A DNA stretch of 64,000 bases from Dictyobacter aurantiacus (GCF_003967515.1 NZ_BIFQ01000001.1:1984001-2048000); one strand, 5' to 3'. Counted from the stretch's first letter, positions 37,295-46,329 are shown. The notes: generated by a model from the sequence alone, not told the origin. Program-made: numbers and translations.

Positions 37295-39421
37295 ATGGAT
37301 GTGCGAAGTAAGCAATCAATACAGGAGCATTTACAAAAAGCAGATGTTCAAGAACGTATCTTGCAGAATATCCACCGAGGGCGTGATGAGGCGACGGTTA
37401 CCATCAGTCGCGCGGCCGAGCTATTTGGCATTACCGAAAATAAGTTGCGCGACTGGGAAGAATATGGCTTCCTGAATCCACTGCGCCCCGGTGGACCCAA
37501 GGGACGACGCCTGTATGCACCAGCAGAGTTAGATAAGCTGGCTATCATTCGTGAATTGATCAACGCAGGCTATGCGGCCAGCGATATTCCAGCCGATATC
37601 GATAAGCTCTGGCACACTATTCGTTCGCTGGCAGAGCTTGAGTTGGCCAGCAATGCGGCCAACCATACCCCTTCACTTACCCCACTATCACCGGTTAATG
37701 AGCTTTCGATCAATCAGCGTATTCATCAGGGACGCGATGAGCTGTTCTGGAACTTTTATATCGCGCGGGCTCTGCGTCTGGCCTTGAAGTTGATCTGTGA
37801 GGATATCCCCAATACGACGGCCGGGTTAATCCTGCCCCTCTCACCCACCGCTAACGCACAGGGGGTACAACGCATTGAGGATCTGGAGACCCTGGGGGAA
37901 TCCCTTGTGGGCTGGCTGAGTCAGAGCGGCTCATCTCATACCCTCCTGACATCTCGTCCATGGTTTCAATATACCTCTGATTTTCGCGTTGAGCATCTAC
38001 AGGAGATGCGCGCCGGTATCCCGCAGTCTGAGCAGGTATGTGATCAGACCCTGATTATTTTGCAGCGCGAGACAAGTCCGCTGACGTTAAGTAGAGAGGT
38101 GGTAAAAACGATTCAGCGCCTGCTGGAACCGCTCTATGCGGAGGTAGAGCATGTACGTGCCTCCCTGGGACCGGGCGCACGCGATAGCATCGATCCCGCC
38201 ACTGACCTCTATAATAATATGAACCATGAGGATGCCATTCTCAATGGCCTGGCAGATATGGTGATCCGACTGGGGGGCACGCTGCGCACGGGCCAGCCGC
38301 GCTGGCGCTTCTGCTGGATCTTGCTGCCGCGCGATATTTCACAACCGGCCAGTATGAGCCATCTGACGCTGAGAGCCCAGAATCAAGATGCTTTCTATAC
38401 CACCCGTCTCCCCCTCGCCGGACTGGATAAGTATACCAGCTATCCGTTTATCAGGGCCCTGTACAGCCGTCATATCATCTATGAGCCCAATATACCTGCC
38501 TCGGACGCACAGGCTATTCTGCGCGACCTGGACGTGCCTGTGCGCTCTTCTATCGCCATACCTATCTCCGGTGAAGATGGCCTGCCGCTGGGCGTGCTGC
38601 ATGTGGCCTCCCACCTGCGCGATGCCTTTAGTAAAGACGACCAACGTCTGCTACGTGTCATCTGTCGCATGGCGGAGGAGCTATTGAAAACGTACTGGAT
38701 ACGTCAGCAGGTAGCACGACATATGGGCAGCATGGTCAAAAATCCGGCCGTTATTGATACGCTGTTTGAGGGCTTTGCCTCGGAGTATGACTTTAATCAG
38801 AGTGTAGAAGGACTGCTGAAGCCGCTGCAGAGCAACCGGGGCAAGGGCGGCAAAGACAAGCTAAACGATAAAGTGGTCTCCTTTATCGCACTGGACATCG
38901 ATAAATATACGAGCCTGACCAACAAATATGGTGAACGCCTGATGCGCAATCTCACCCGAGAGGTCGGCCTGCGTATTCAGGAACAGATCCGCACCTTCTT
39001 CAAAGAATATCCCGAGTGCCAGCTCTATCATATCTACGCCGACCGCTTCTTTATCCTGCTCAAGAATACGTCTCTCGAACAGACGCGCGAACACGCGGAG
39101 CGGCTGCGCATCGGGACCATGGGTCCCTACAAGCTGGATGCCCTGCGTATCTTCGCTGATCAACAGAGCCGCTCCGAAAGCCTGATAGAGATGACGGATA
39201 TCACCATGCGCTTCGGCGTCACCTCTTATCCTTATTCCAAGTTGGACGAGATTCTGCATGAGCACGCCCCCGAATATGCCATCCCCGAGGTGCGTTCGAT
39301 TATTACTTCAGCTCTGGACGTCGCCCTGGTGAAAGGACAGATAGATGGCGGCAACGTCGTCATCAGTTGGGACTACGAGCAGCGCAACTTTATTCGCTGG
39401 TCCCCTCCAAAGGCCCGGTAA
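37295..39421 (+). CDS. MerR-HTH / GAF / degenerate GGDEF regulator, module copy 2
   Basis: 708 aa, paralogue of the protein at 33131 along its whole length. MerR-type helix at about 35-100 (TISRAAELFGITENKL, then RRLYAPAELDKL). A GAF-like first region (ESLVGWLSQSGSSHTLL), then a GAF domain (IAIPISGEDGLPLGVLHV). The GGDEF-like end begins FIALDIDKYTSLTNKYG and has HIYADRF where GGDEF should be; the first Asp of the metal site is kept but the catalytic signature is lost. GAGG lies 5-6 nt before the ATG. The P-loop gene follows after 241 bp. Confidence 0.8.
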   Translation: MDVRSKQSIQEHLQKADVQERILQNIHRGRDEATVTISRAAELFGITENKLRDWEEYGFLNPLRPGGPKGRRLYAPAELDKLAIIRELINAGYAASDIPADIDKLWHTIRSLAELELASNAANHTPSLTPLSPVNELSINQRIHQGRDELFWNFYIARALRLALKLICEDIPNTTAGLILPLSPTANAQGVQRIEDLETLGESLVGWLSQSGSSHTLLTSRPWFQYTSDFRVEHLQEMRAGIPQSEQVCDQTLIILQRETSPLTLSREVVKTIQRLLEPLYAEVEHVRASLGPGARDSIDPATDLYNNMNHEDAILNGLADMVIRLGGTLRTGQPRWRFCWILLPRDISQPASMSHLTLRAQNQDAFYTTRLPLAGLDKYTSYPFIRALYSRHIIYEPNIPASDAQAILRDLDVPVRSSIAIPISGEDGLPLGVLHVASHLRDAFSKDDQRLLRVICRMAEELLKTYWIRQQVARHMGSMVKNPAVIDTLFEGFASEYDFNQSVEGLLKPLQSNRGKGGKDKLNDKVVSFIALDIDKYTSLTNKYGERLMRNLTREVGLRIQEQIRTFFKEYPECQLYHIYADRFFILLKNTSLEQTREHAERLRIGTMGPYKLDALRIFADQQSRSESLIEMTDITMRFGVTSYPYSKLDEILHEHAPEYAIPEVRSIITSALDVALVKGQIDGGNVVISWDYEQRNFIRWSPPKAR

Positions 39422-39662
39422 TCGCTCTTGAGCTTTTTCAACGATGATTTTCTATCTAAAGTATATTCCTCTACGTCCCAATAACTCTTACTCTTCCGAT
39501 TTACAGTTACCCCCCATCCCATATACGCGTTACGTGTGTATATTAGCAGTACCAGCCCTCCTCCCTCCAAGGCTTACGGCCATTCAAATGGATAGAGCTA
39601 CTGTAATTATTTATAGGTTAATTAAAGCAGAGGTGGATGGGCAGACGGGAGAACATATAGTT

Positions 39663-40403
39663 ATGGCCATCAATCTTTTTTTATTGGGACGACCCGGTTC
39701 CGGCAAATCTACGGCGGCCCATTATATCCAGTGGTTGCTTAAAAAATATCATTGGTCTGCCGTGCATATAAATGATTATCATTTTTTATTGAACCAGTTC
39801 AGGGAGGACATTCATCAGCGCAAGTTTAAACCAAGTGGTTGTGGCGGCTTTGATGTGCTGGACTTTTCTGTTCTGGATGAAGTGCTGCGCGACCTTGAAC
39901 ATGAGGCACAAAACTACGCGGCCCATCCACGTACCGTGCTCCTGCTGGAATTCGCACGTAATGACTATATGCAGGCCCTGCGACAGTTTCAGACCGATTT
40001 CTTGCGGAATGCCTGCTTTCTCTTTTTTGAGGCTGACCTGGATACCTGCGTTGATCGTGTCTATACGCGTGCCTATCACCCAACCAATGCGGATGACCAT
40101 TTTATCTCGGAAGAGATGTTACGCAGTTATTATCATGAGGACAACAGGGTTCATCTGATTTATCAATTGCTTTCTAGCTACGGTGTCGGAGAAAACAATA
40201 TATGTGTGATCCATAATAACAGTACCCGGCGCAACTTCTATGAACAGGTGCGCCGCTTTACAGTGGACCAATTACTCAGTCCTGCCAAAGAACACCAGCA
40301 CCCTGTCGGGATCCACACGGCAGACCACGAGTATGCACCTGCTTATACCAAACACCCGACATCCGGCCGAGCTTATGAACGCCGACAACGGCAGAAAATG
40401 TAG
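39663..40403 (+). CDS. Small P-loop NTPase/kinase-like protein, module copy 2
   Basis: 246 aa from the ATG at 39663; a frame open to 39444 has no good site. Walker A is GRPGSGKST. Shared with copy 1 are GFDVLDFSVLDEVL, LLEFARNDYMQAL, FFEADLDTCVDRVY and the order of motifs. The last 30 residues are polar and differ from copy 1. The substrate is unknown. GGGAG lies about 13 nt upstream, a long spacing, so the start is less sure. Confidence 0.72.
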   Translation: MAINLFLLGRPGSGKSTAAHYIQWLLKKYHWSAVHINDYHFLLNQFREDIHQRKFKPSGCGGFDVLDFSVLDEVLRDLEHEAQNYAAHPRTVLLLEFARNDYMQALRQFQTDFLRNACFLFFEADLDTCVDRVYTRAYHPTNADDHFISEEMLRSYYHEDNRVHLIYQLLSSYGVGENNICVIHNNSTRRNFYEQVRRFTVDQLLSPAKEHQHPVGIHTADHEYAPAYTKHPTSGRAYERRQRQKM

Positions 40404-40481
40404 ATACGCCCCGGATTTGACGTATGTGATACAGTGTGAATAACGTATCCCCCCTAGTAGTTGATAGGAGATCCATGACGA

Positions 40482-41402
40482 GTGGCATCTACACATACTC
40501 CATTTGATAAGCTAACTCCGATCCATCCTAATCGTCGTATTACGTTAGAAACCGGGAAACAACCGATAGCGCCACGCATGATTGATCTTCTGGTGCCGCT
40601 CGGCTTTGGGCAGCGCGCGTTGATCGTCGCTCCCCCTCAGGCAGGCAAGACGACGATTCTGCGTCAGGTCGCGGCAGCAACCATGCAAAATTTTCCTGAG
40701 GCCCGCCTCTATCTCTGCCTGGTCGATGAGCGACCAGAGGAGGTCACCGACTGGCGCATGGAGGTGCGCGGACCCCAGGTTCGCATGTATGCTTCTAGCT
40801 TTGATCAGCAGTCCTCCAAACATGGACGCATCGTTGAGCAGGCCCTGCAGGATGCCAGACGCGAAGTGGCCCAAGGACATGACGTCGTTATTTTACTGGA
40901 TTCTTTGACACGTTTAGCACGCGCCCATAATCTGAATACCGATATGTGGCAGACACCGCGCAACCAGCGTGGAGGCTATGGGAGCCGCACGCTGTCGGGC
41001 GGCATCGACGCCCACGCTCTTGAGATTGGACGCCGCGTCTTCGGAGCCGCCCGTGCCCTGGAGGAAGGTGGCAGCCTGACCATTGTGGCTAGCTGCCTGG
41101 TTGAGACAGGTAGCCGGCTGGATGAGGTTGTCTACGAAGAATTTAAAGGCACGGGCAACCTTGAAATACGCCTCTCGCGCGAACTGGCCGACCGGCGCAT
41201 CTTTCCGGCCATCGACGTTACCACGTCCAGTACGCGCCAGGAGGAGCGTCTGCTCTCATCGGAAGAGCTACGTGCCATGTCTATCGTTCGTCGCCGCATG
41301 GCCGATATCCCTCGTCGCGACGCCGCGGAACAGGTCATCCAGCTCTTCGCCAAAACCCCCACCAACGCCCAACTCGTAGAGGCAATTCTCAAACAAGGCT
41401 AA
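40482..41402 (+). CDS. Rho-type ATPase without the N-terminal RNA-binding domain
   Basis: 306 aa, against about 420 for normal Rho. It begins [18 protein letters not shown], which corresponds to the junction just after the OB-fold of standard Rho. The motor domain is complete: Walker [23 protein letters not shown], Walker [14 protein letters not shown], the secondary RNA site region [27 protein letters not shown] and EEFKGTGN. It starts at GTG with TAGGAG 11 nt upstream; no OB-fold is encoded in any frame just upstream. It could be a specialised termination factor or another RNA motor. A possible promoter TTGACG lies at 40417. Confidence 0.88.
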   Translation: MASTHTPFDKLTPIHPNRRITLETGKQPIAPRMIDLLVPLGFGQRALIVAPPQAGKTTILRQVAAATMQNFPEARLYLCLVDERPEEVTDWRMEVRGPQVRMYASSFDQQSSKHGRIVEQALQDARREVAQGHDVVILLDSLTRLARAHNLNTDMWQTPRNQRGGYGSRTLSGGIDAHALEIGRRVFGAARALEEGGSLTIVASCLVETGSRLDEVVYEEFKGTGNLEIRLSRELADRRIFPAIDVTTSSTRQEERLLSSEELRAMSIVRRRMADIPRRDAAEQVIQLFAKTPTNAQLVEAILKQG

Positions 41403-41404
41403 AC

Positions 41405-41458
41405 AAGTCCAGTAGCAGTTGAGGTCGTCTCACGACGACCTCAACTGCTACTGGACTT
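41405..41458. terminator. Terminator after the Rho-like gene
   Basis: 24-bp perfect arms (41405-41428, 41435-41458), 6-nt loop. A TGATATACT sequence about 18 bp after it may be an extended -10 element, the same arrangement as after dnaA. Confidence 0.82.
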
Positions 41459-41617
41459 CCTGGTCCCACCATTGTGATATACTACAGCCAAAAAGAAGTT
41501 TTTCATGCGGCCGTTTACCGGCACAATTGGATATCATAGCCCATACCCACGTTTTATGTATCAGAGACCCCGTCCAATACTTTTGATATTGTCTGCAAAC
41601 AGACTGGAGAGCAATCT

Positions 41618-42367
41618 ATGCGCTGTCCTCATTGTGGTGGATTAAATCCAGATACTTCTAAATATTGTATTCGTTGTGGACGCACATTCGCCCCACAGCA
41701 ACAAAATGTTTTTCAGCCGGCGCAGCGTCCGGTCTATCCTCCCAGGCCCGCGACACCGCCTCAGCAGTCAAGGCCCGTCTATCCGCCGCCGTCTCCAGCG
41801 CGTCCGGCTCCGCCAGAACGTCCAACGGTCGCGCCACAGCCACCCCGACCAACCGTCTATCCACCAACTACTCCCAGGACCACGCCGCCGGTATCCGCTC
41901 CACCAGCGGCGCCCGCGCGCCCAGCACCCAGACCATTCAGAGCCGATCAGGGAAGTTGGTCGCCCGAGCCTCCCATCCCACCCGCGCCAGAGCCGCCCGC
42001 GCCATTTCCTCCCCACACCGTGGCCCAACTTAAACAATTAGTCGGCGGCGCGCTGGATTATACAGTGGTGAACGAAAATACCGATTATCGCTCGAAAAAA
42101 GTGGTACAGATCCTCTATCGGCGTTGCGCCCAATGGCAACAGGTCGCGACCCTGTTAAAGGCTTTTAACGATCTTGACGATAAGAAATTTGGCACAGTCG
42201 TCATTCAGGGTGTGTATAATCAAGAGCATACACTCTATGCGTTTACCAATGGACAACTCATCTTTGATCGCGATGTACGCCTGGGCAGCCAGACACAGAA
42301 GCGCTATCAAATTGAGACCGATAACGGCTACGCCATGGAGGCGGTGCGCATCGTAGTATCTGAATAG
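41618..42367 (+). CDS. Zinc-ribbon protein with proline-rich linker and unknown C-terminal domain
   Basis: 249 aa. The first 24 residues form a zinc ribbon: CPHCG and YCIRCG. Residues about 30-135 are almost all Pro, Arg, Ala, Gln and Thr. The last about 110 residues form a folded-looking domain (LKQLVGGALDYTVV, VVIQGVYNQEHTLYAF, NGYAMEAVRIVVSE) that is not recognised. No membrane segment. GGAGAG precedes the ATG by 6 nt. Confidence 0.75.
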   Translation: MRCPHCGGLNPDTSKYCIRCGRTFAPQQQNVFQPAQRPVYPPRPATPPQQSRPVYPPPSPARPAPPERPTVAPQPPRPTVYPPTTPRTTPPVSAPPAAPARPAPRPFRADQGSWSPEPPIPPAPEPPAPFPPHTVAQLKQLVGGALDYTVVNENTDYRSKKVVQILYRRCAQWQQVATLLKAFNDLDDKKFGTVVIQGVYNQEHTLYAFTNGQLIFDRDVRLGSQTQKRYQIETDNGYAMEAVRIVVSE

Positions 42368-42457
42368 CTACCTGGCACAATCAGCTCATCCTTTCACAAA
42401 GATGTGCAGGTTGATTGATTGCTATGGCAGCGAGCTGAAATTGTGGAATAACAACAT

Positions 42458-43765
42458 ATGCAAATGGTTGAGCTTATCACCAGGAAGAGGGATGGGGGGA
42501 CGTTCAGTACAGAGGAGATCACCTGGTTAATCGAACACTATACACAGGGCAGCATTCCTGATTATCAGATGGCCGCTCTGCTGATGGCTATTTATTTACG
42601 CGGCATGGACGCGCGCGAGACCAGCGATCTGACGCTAGCAATGGCTCGCTCAGGCGCCCAATTGCACGTCAATACACAGGTTTCACCGGTGATAGACAAA
42701 CATAGCACCGGAGGCGTGGGCGATAAGGTCACGCTGGCCGTGGCGCCTCTGGTCGCGGCCTGCGGGGTCGCCGTGGGCAAGATGACCGGTCGGGGACTGG
42801 GCCATACCGGCGGCACCGTCGATAAATTGGAGTCTGTCGATGGATTCCACGTCGAACTGTCGCGCGACGAGTTTATGCGTATCTTGCAAGAGCACCAGAT
42901 CGTGCTAGCTGGTCAATCCAATGAACTGGCGCCGGCCGACGGCAAACTCTACGCCCTGCGGGATGTCACCGGCACCATCGAGAGCATCCCATTGATCGCC
43001 TCTAGCATCATGAGTAAGAAGCTGGCCGTCGGTGCTTCCCACCTGCTGCTGGACGTTAAATTTGGCTCAGGCGCGTTCATGAAGACGATTGAACAAGCCC
43101 GGCAACTGGCGCGGGCTATGGTTGAGATTGGACGCGCGGCGGGACTGCATACGGTGGCCGCGATCACCTCGATGGAACAGCCGCTGGGACGCGCCATCGG
43201 CAACTCCATTGAATTGAGGGAAGCCATCGATATTCTGCGTGGCCAGGGACCGGCCGATGTATCTGAGCTCTGCTACCACGAAGCAGCGGAGCTGCTGATG
43301 ATGACAGGTAAGGCATCCGACGAGACAGCTGCAAACCAGATAGTAGCACAGGCAATCCAATCGGGAGCCGCCGTCAAAAAGCTGGCGGAGATCATCGCCG
43401 CTCAGGGTGGCAATCCTGGACAGATTGAGCAACCCGAACTGCTACCAACCGCGCCGGTCAAGACAATGCTGAAGTCTCCGCGTGGCGGCTACATAGCCTC
43501 CATCAACGCCGAAGGCATCGGGGTGGCCAGCATGCACCTGGGCGCCGGACGCTTCAAGAAGGGCGATCCCATCGACCATCGCACCGGCCTGATCCTGCAG
43601 GCCAAAGTAGGTGATCATCTGGCGACTGGCGATCCACTGATTGAGATCCATGCCCGTGACGAACAGGAGGCCCATGATATACAGGCATCACTGCTCGCCT
43701 GCTATCAATGGAGCGAAAACCCTGTCCAGACCCAATCCCTGATCCACGACATCATCCGCCCCTGA
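42458..43765 (+). CDS. pdp: Pyrimidine-nucleoside phosphorylase
   Basis: 435 aa. It cleaves thymidine or uridine with phosphate to give base and (deoxy)ribose-1-phosphate. The phosphate and substrate site is seen in DKHSTGGVGDKVTL and KMTGRGLGHTGGTVDKLES; SIMSKKLAVGASHLLLDVKFGSGAF is split over the conserved lysine loop. The C-terminal mixed domain contains RGGYIASINAEGIG and HLGAGR. Length is typical. It may start at the first or third codon; the ribosome site is weak. Confidence 0.95.
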   Translation: MQMVELITRKRDGGTFSTEEITWLIEHYTQGSIPDYQMAALLMAIYLRGMDARETSDLTLAMARSGAQLHVNTQVSPVIDKHSTGGVGDKVTLAVAPLVAACGVAVGKMTGRGLGHTGGTVDKLESVDGFHVELSRDEFMRILQEHQIVLAGQSNELAPADGKLYALRDVTGTIESIPLIASSIMSKKLAVGASHLLLDVKFGSGAFMKTIEQARQLARAMVEIGRAAGLHTVAAITSMEQPLGRAIGNSIELREAIDILRGQGPADVSELCYHEAAELLMMTGKASDETAANQIVAQAIQSGAAVKKLAEIIAAQGGNPGQIEQPELLPTAPVKTMLKSPRGGYIASINAEGIGVASMHLGAGRFKKGDPIDHRTGLILQAKVGDHLATGDPLIEIHARDEQEAHDIQASLLACYQWSENPVQTQSLIHDIIRP

Positions 43766-43808
43766 GTTCACTCGACAGAACCAGGGACCTTTAATAAACA
43801 AAGCCAGA

Positions 43809-44019
43809 TAGTGCCACAGGAGCGCACTATTTCCAGTGCACCTCTGGTCTGTACAGCCATTTATATAATAGTGCCACAGGAGCGCACTGCTTCCAGTGCA
43901 CCTCTGGTCTGTACAGCCATTTATATAATAGTGCCACAGGAGCGCATTCGCGCTCCTGTGGCACTATTATATATACCGGTGCGGCCGCGCACGCGGACGC
44001 CCGTGCGGGGGCGCCCAGG
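43809..44019. repeat. 60-bp tandem repeat ending in a hairpin and GC-rich terminus (element E1)
   Basis: Two nearly identical 60-bp units (43809-43868, 43869-43928) and the first part of a third. The third runs into a perfect hairpin, 24-bp arms (43922-43945, 43950-43973), loop ATTC, with GCGC on both sides. GCGGCCGCGC...GTGCGGGGGCGCC follows at 43981-44016. The same architecture occurs at 53050-53566. Confidence 0.88.
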
Positions 44020-44035
44020 CACACTAATAAAAAAA

Positions 44036-44055
44036 GAGATCGTGTGCACGATCTC
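44036..44055 (-). terminator. Terminator of the tRNA-Glu gene
   Basis: GAGATCGTG-TG-CACGATCTC on both strands, followed on the minus strand by a run of T (plus-strand A-run 44028-44035). It lies 12 nt past the tRNA 3' end. Confidence 0.88.
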
Positions 44056-44066
44056 CTTTTTACTTC

Positions 44067-44143
44067 TGGTAGCGCATACGGGATTCGAACCCGTGATCTC
44101 CGCCTTGAGAGGGCGATGTCCTAAACCACTAGACGAATGCGCC
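44067..44143 (-). tRNA. tRNA-Glu (anticodon CUC)
   Basis: Reading the minus strand, acceptor GGCGCAT pairs with ATGCGCT, with a G-U at the first pair. The D loop contains GTCTAGTGGTTTAGGAC, the anticodon stem TCGCC/GGCGG has the loop CTCTCAA, and the T arm has GGTTCGAATCCC. CCA is encoded. Anticodon CTC reads GAG. The stem of the anticodon has one mismatch (T-G wobble) at its outer pair. Confidence 0.95.
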
Positions 44144-44312
44144 ATATTTGTTGTCATAGGTATGTAACACTTGTTGAGTGCTTGCTCTCCCTACGGCTCA
44201 TGTATTATGCCATGACCACCATCCTTTGTCAAGAGTCAGTTCAGAGAAAAAACGGGGCATCGACAGATCGTCTACAATAGACACAAAACCATATACTCAA
44301 AGAGAGGATATA

Positions 44313-45056
44313 ATGGAAGATAATCTTTTATTGCTCAGCAATTCGCAAACACACAATATGGGCTTTCTGGAACATGCCAGAGAAGCGCTAGTGGAATTCC
44401 TCGATGGGCGCCGCTCCATCTATTTCGCGCCCTACGCGGCGAAGGTCAGCGCCTATGACAGCTACACAGCCACCATTCAGGAGGCCTTTAAACCATTCAA
44501 CGTCACCGTCACCGGGCTGCATACGGTAGACCGACCGGCCGCGGCCCTGCGTGATGCCGAGGTCCTGTTTGTGGGAGGCGGCAATAGTTTTCGTCTGCTC
44601 AAAACGCTGCAGCAACTGGATGTGATTAACGTGGTGCGTGAACGCGTGACACACGGCGAGCTACGTTACATGGGTTCCAGCGCCGGTACCAACATGTCCT
44701 GTCCCAGTCTGCGCACGACCAATGACATGCCCATCGTGCAGCCCGCCTCCTTCGCCTCCTTCGGCCTCATTTCTTTTCAGATCAATCCACACTATCAGGA
44801 CCCACCGACCGACTCGACACATATGGGTGAGACTCGTGAACAAAGAATCCTGGAGTTTCTGGATGAGAACGATGTACCCGTGGTGGGCCTACGCGAAGGC
44901 TCGTGGCTGCGCAAGCGCGGCGCATCCCTGGCACTGGAAGGTCTGACCGCCGCCCGCATCTTCAGACGCAACACCGCGCCCCAGGAATACAAGCCCGGCT
45001 CAGACCTATCCTGGCTGCTCACCCTGCCCGCGACCTTTGACCAGAGCCAGCCTTAA
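44313..45056 (+). CDS. pepE: Peptidase E-like (S51) dipeptidase
   Basis: 247 aa from the ATG at 44313, preceded by GAGAGGAT; the frame extends to 44178 without a site. The nucleophile serine is in YMGSSAGTNMSCP (about residue 122), and the histidine probably in QINPHYQDPP. VLFVGGGNSFRLL matches the family. It hydrolyses N-terminal Asp dipeptides in E. coli PepE. Single gene between the tRNA and a terminator. Confidence 0.93.
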   Translation: MEDNLLLLSNSQTHNMGFLEHAREALVEFLDGRRSIYFAPYAAKVSAYDSYTATIQEAFKPFNVTVTGLHTVDRPAAALRDAEVLFVGGGNSFRLLKTLQQLDVINVVRERVTHGELRYMGSSAGTNMSCPSLRTTNDMPIVQPASFASFGLISFQINPHYQDPPTDSTHMGETREQRILEFLDENDVPVVGLREGSWLRKRGASLALEGLTAARIFRRNTAPQEYKPGSDLSWLLTLPATFDQSQP

Positions 45057-45089
45057 GAATGCCCATCATGGAGAGAGCATTCTCTAAAA

Positions 45090-45125
45090 TGCACGAGCGC
45101 CCGCGTTCAAACGGGCGCTCATGCA
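45090..45125. terminator. Terminator between pepE and the ZIP gene
   Basis: GAGCGCCCG and CGGGCGCTC arms with an outer GCA/TGC pairing. It lies between convergent genes and could serve both. Confidence 0.78.
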
Positions 45126-45165
45126 ATAGTGCGACATTCAGAGAGGATATTTCTTCAGTTAGGGC

Positions 45166-46113
45166 TTATGCTCCCGCGTAGGTAACAATCAGGTCCGTCA
45201 GGTAACCGAGGAAGAAGCCGAGCAGCAGGCCCCACATGACGATCTCGGGGGCGCGCACCTTCTTGGCCACGCCAAACAGTTCGGCGACCACGTAGATGAT
45301 AGCGCCGGCGGCCAGGGCCAGGCAGAAGATAAAAACCTCGGTGGAGTGGAAGGCGATGCCGAATATGGTGCCCAGGAATGTTGGGCCACCACCGATCAGA
45401 CCGAGCATGGCGATGAATTTCCAGGACACACGCTGACCCGTCAGGGGTCCAGCAATTCCAAATCCTTCGGTCATATTATGCAGCCCAAAACCGATGATGA
45501 GAATGGTTGCCAGTTGTAGCGCGCCCGCCGCCGCCGATTGCCCGATGGCCAGTCCCTCCGAGAAGTTATGGAAGCCGATGCCGATGGCGATAATCAACGA
45601 CAACGTCGCAGGGGCCAGGTCCCTCGAAGGGGCAGGCGCCGCCACACTTGTAACAGGCTCGGCTACCGCGACCTTAGACTTGCCCTTGCCCGCCTGGTCG
45701 GATGCCTCTAGCTCATTGGCTCCAACGCTGGCCAGGGCGATCTGAGAGGTGGGAACAGGAGTACGTCCCGTTGCTGCCTGGCTCCTGGTCCACTTCAGAC
45801 GCCCAATCACAAATTTATTGAAATACACCAATCCCATCAAGCCAATGATCAGGCCCAGCAACATCAAGACAACGTCCAGGATCAGCGACGCACCACCAGT
45901 ATTATGCGAGTGCACCTGGTCGATCAGATCATTAATTGGCTCACTGGCTTTCCCCACAACATCGTAAAGCAAGAACACAAGCACACCTGTAGCCACCATA
46001 CTAAGAAAAGCTTTCAGCAACTGTGGGGCGCGCTTAAAGAACGCTAGAGGCAGACCCAGGTAGATTGTTAGACCGGCAAAAGCACCGAGCAAAATAATGG
46101 TTCCGGTAGGCAC
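45166..46113 (-). CDS. ZIP family metal transporter
   Basis: 315 aa, GTG start with AAAGGA 7 nt upstream. About eight membrane segments. The two metal-site helices read GFHNFSEGLAIG and GLHNMTEGFGIA, as in ZupT-type ZIP proteins. A polar cytosolic loop of about 55 residues after the third segment (HSHNTGG precedes it outside) separates the halves. Likely imports zinc, iron or manganese. A palindrome upstream may be an operator. Confidence 0.93.
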   Translation of the reverse strand: MPTGTIILLGAFAGLTIYLGLPLAFFKRAPQLLKAFLSMVATGVLVFLLYDVVGKASEPINDLIDQVHSHNTGGASLILDVVLMLLGLIIGLMGLVYFNKFVIGRLKWTRSQAATGRTPVPTSQIALASVGANELEASDQAGKGKSKVAVAEPVTSVAAPAPSRDLAPATLSLIIAIGIGFHNFSEGLAIGQSAAAGALQLATILIIGFGLHNMTEGFGIAGPLTGQRVSWKFIAMLGLIGGGPTFLGTIFGIAFHSTEVFIFCLALAAGAIIYVVAELFGVAKKVRAPEIVMWGLLLGFFLGYLTDLIVTYAGA

Positions 46114-46165
46114 AAGTGATTCCTTTCATCCACCGTCGTGAGATGGATAGCAACTATTCTGGCAT

Positions 46166-46198
46166 AACTAATATCCTAGTTACCCACTCGGATATTAG
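46166..46198. promoter_or_regulatory. Candidate operator of the ZIP gene
   Basis: Inverted repeat CTAATATCC (46168-46176) and GGATATTAG (46190-46198), 13 nt apart, overlapping a tighter AACTA-6-TAGTT palindrome (46166-46181). It lies about 55-85 bp upstream of the start codon. The binding protein is unknown; a metal-sensing repressor is likely. Confidence 0.45.
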
Positions 46199-46250
46199 CA
46201 TAGCCTAATGCAAAAAATCAAGACCCGCATTCCCGATTTGTATGGTGAGA

Positions 46251-46308
46251 AACATAAAAAAAGCAGATGCGGGAGTTAGACTCCTGCATCTGCTTTTTTT
46301 ATGTGGTT
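46251..46308. terminator. Terminator after the M1 aminopeptidase gene
   Basis: Arms AAAGCAGATGC and GCATCTGCTTT plus GGAG/CTCC, with A-run and T-run at the edges. It lies between the M1 gene end and the ZIP gene, both on the minus strand. Confidence 0.9.
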
Positions 46309-46329
46309 AGCGCCTTACACAGGCAGATT

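Noticed and set aside
35339-40403. P-loop proteins as zeta-type toxins of toxin-antitoxin pairs
   Set aside because: They lack a small antitoxin partner and the zeta catalytic pattern; they are co-directional with large regulators instead.
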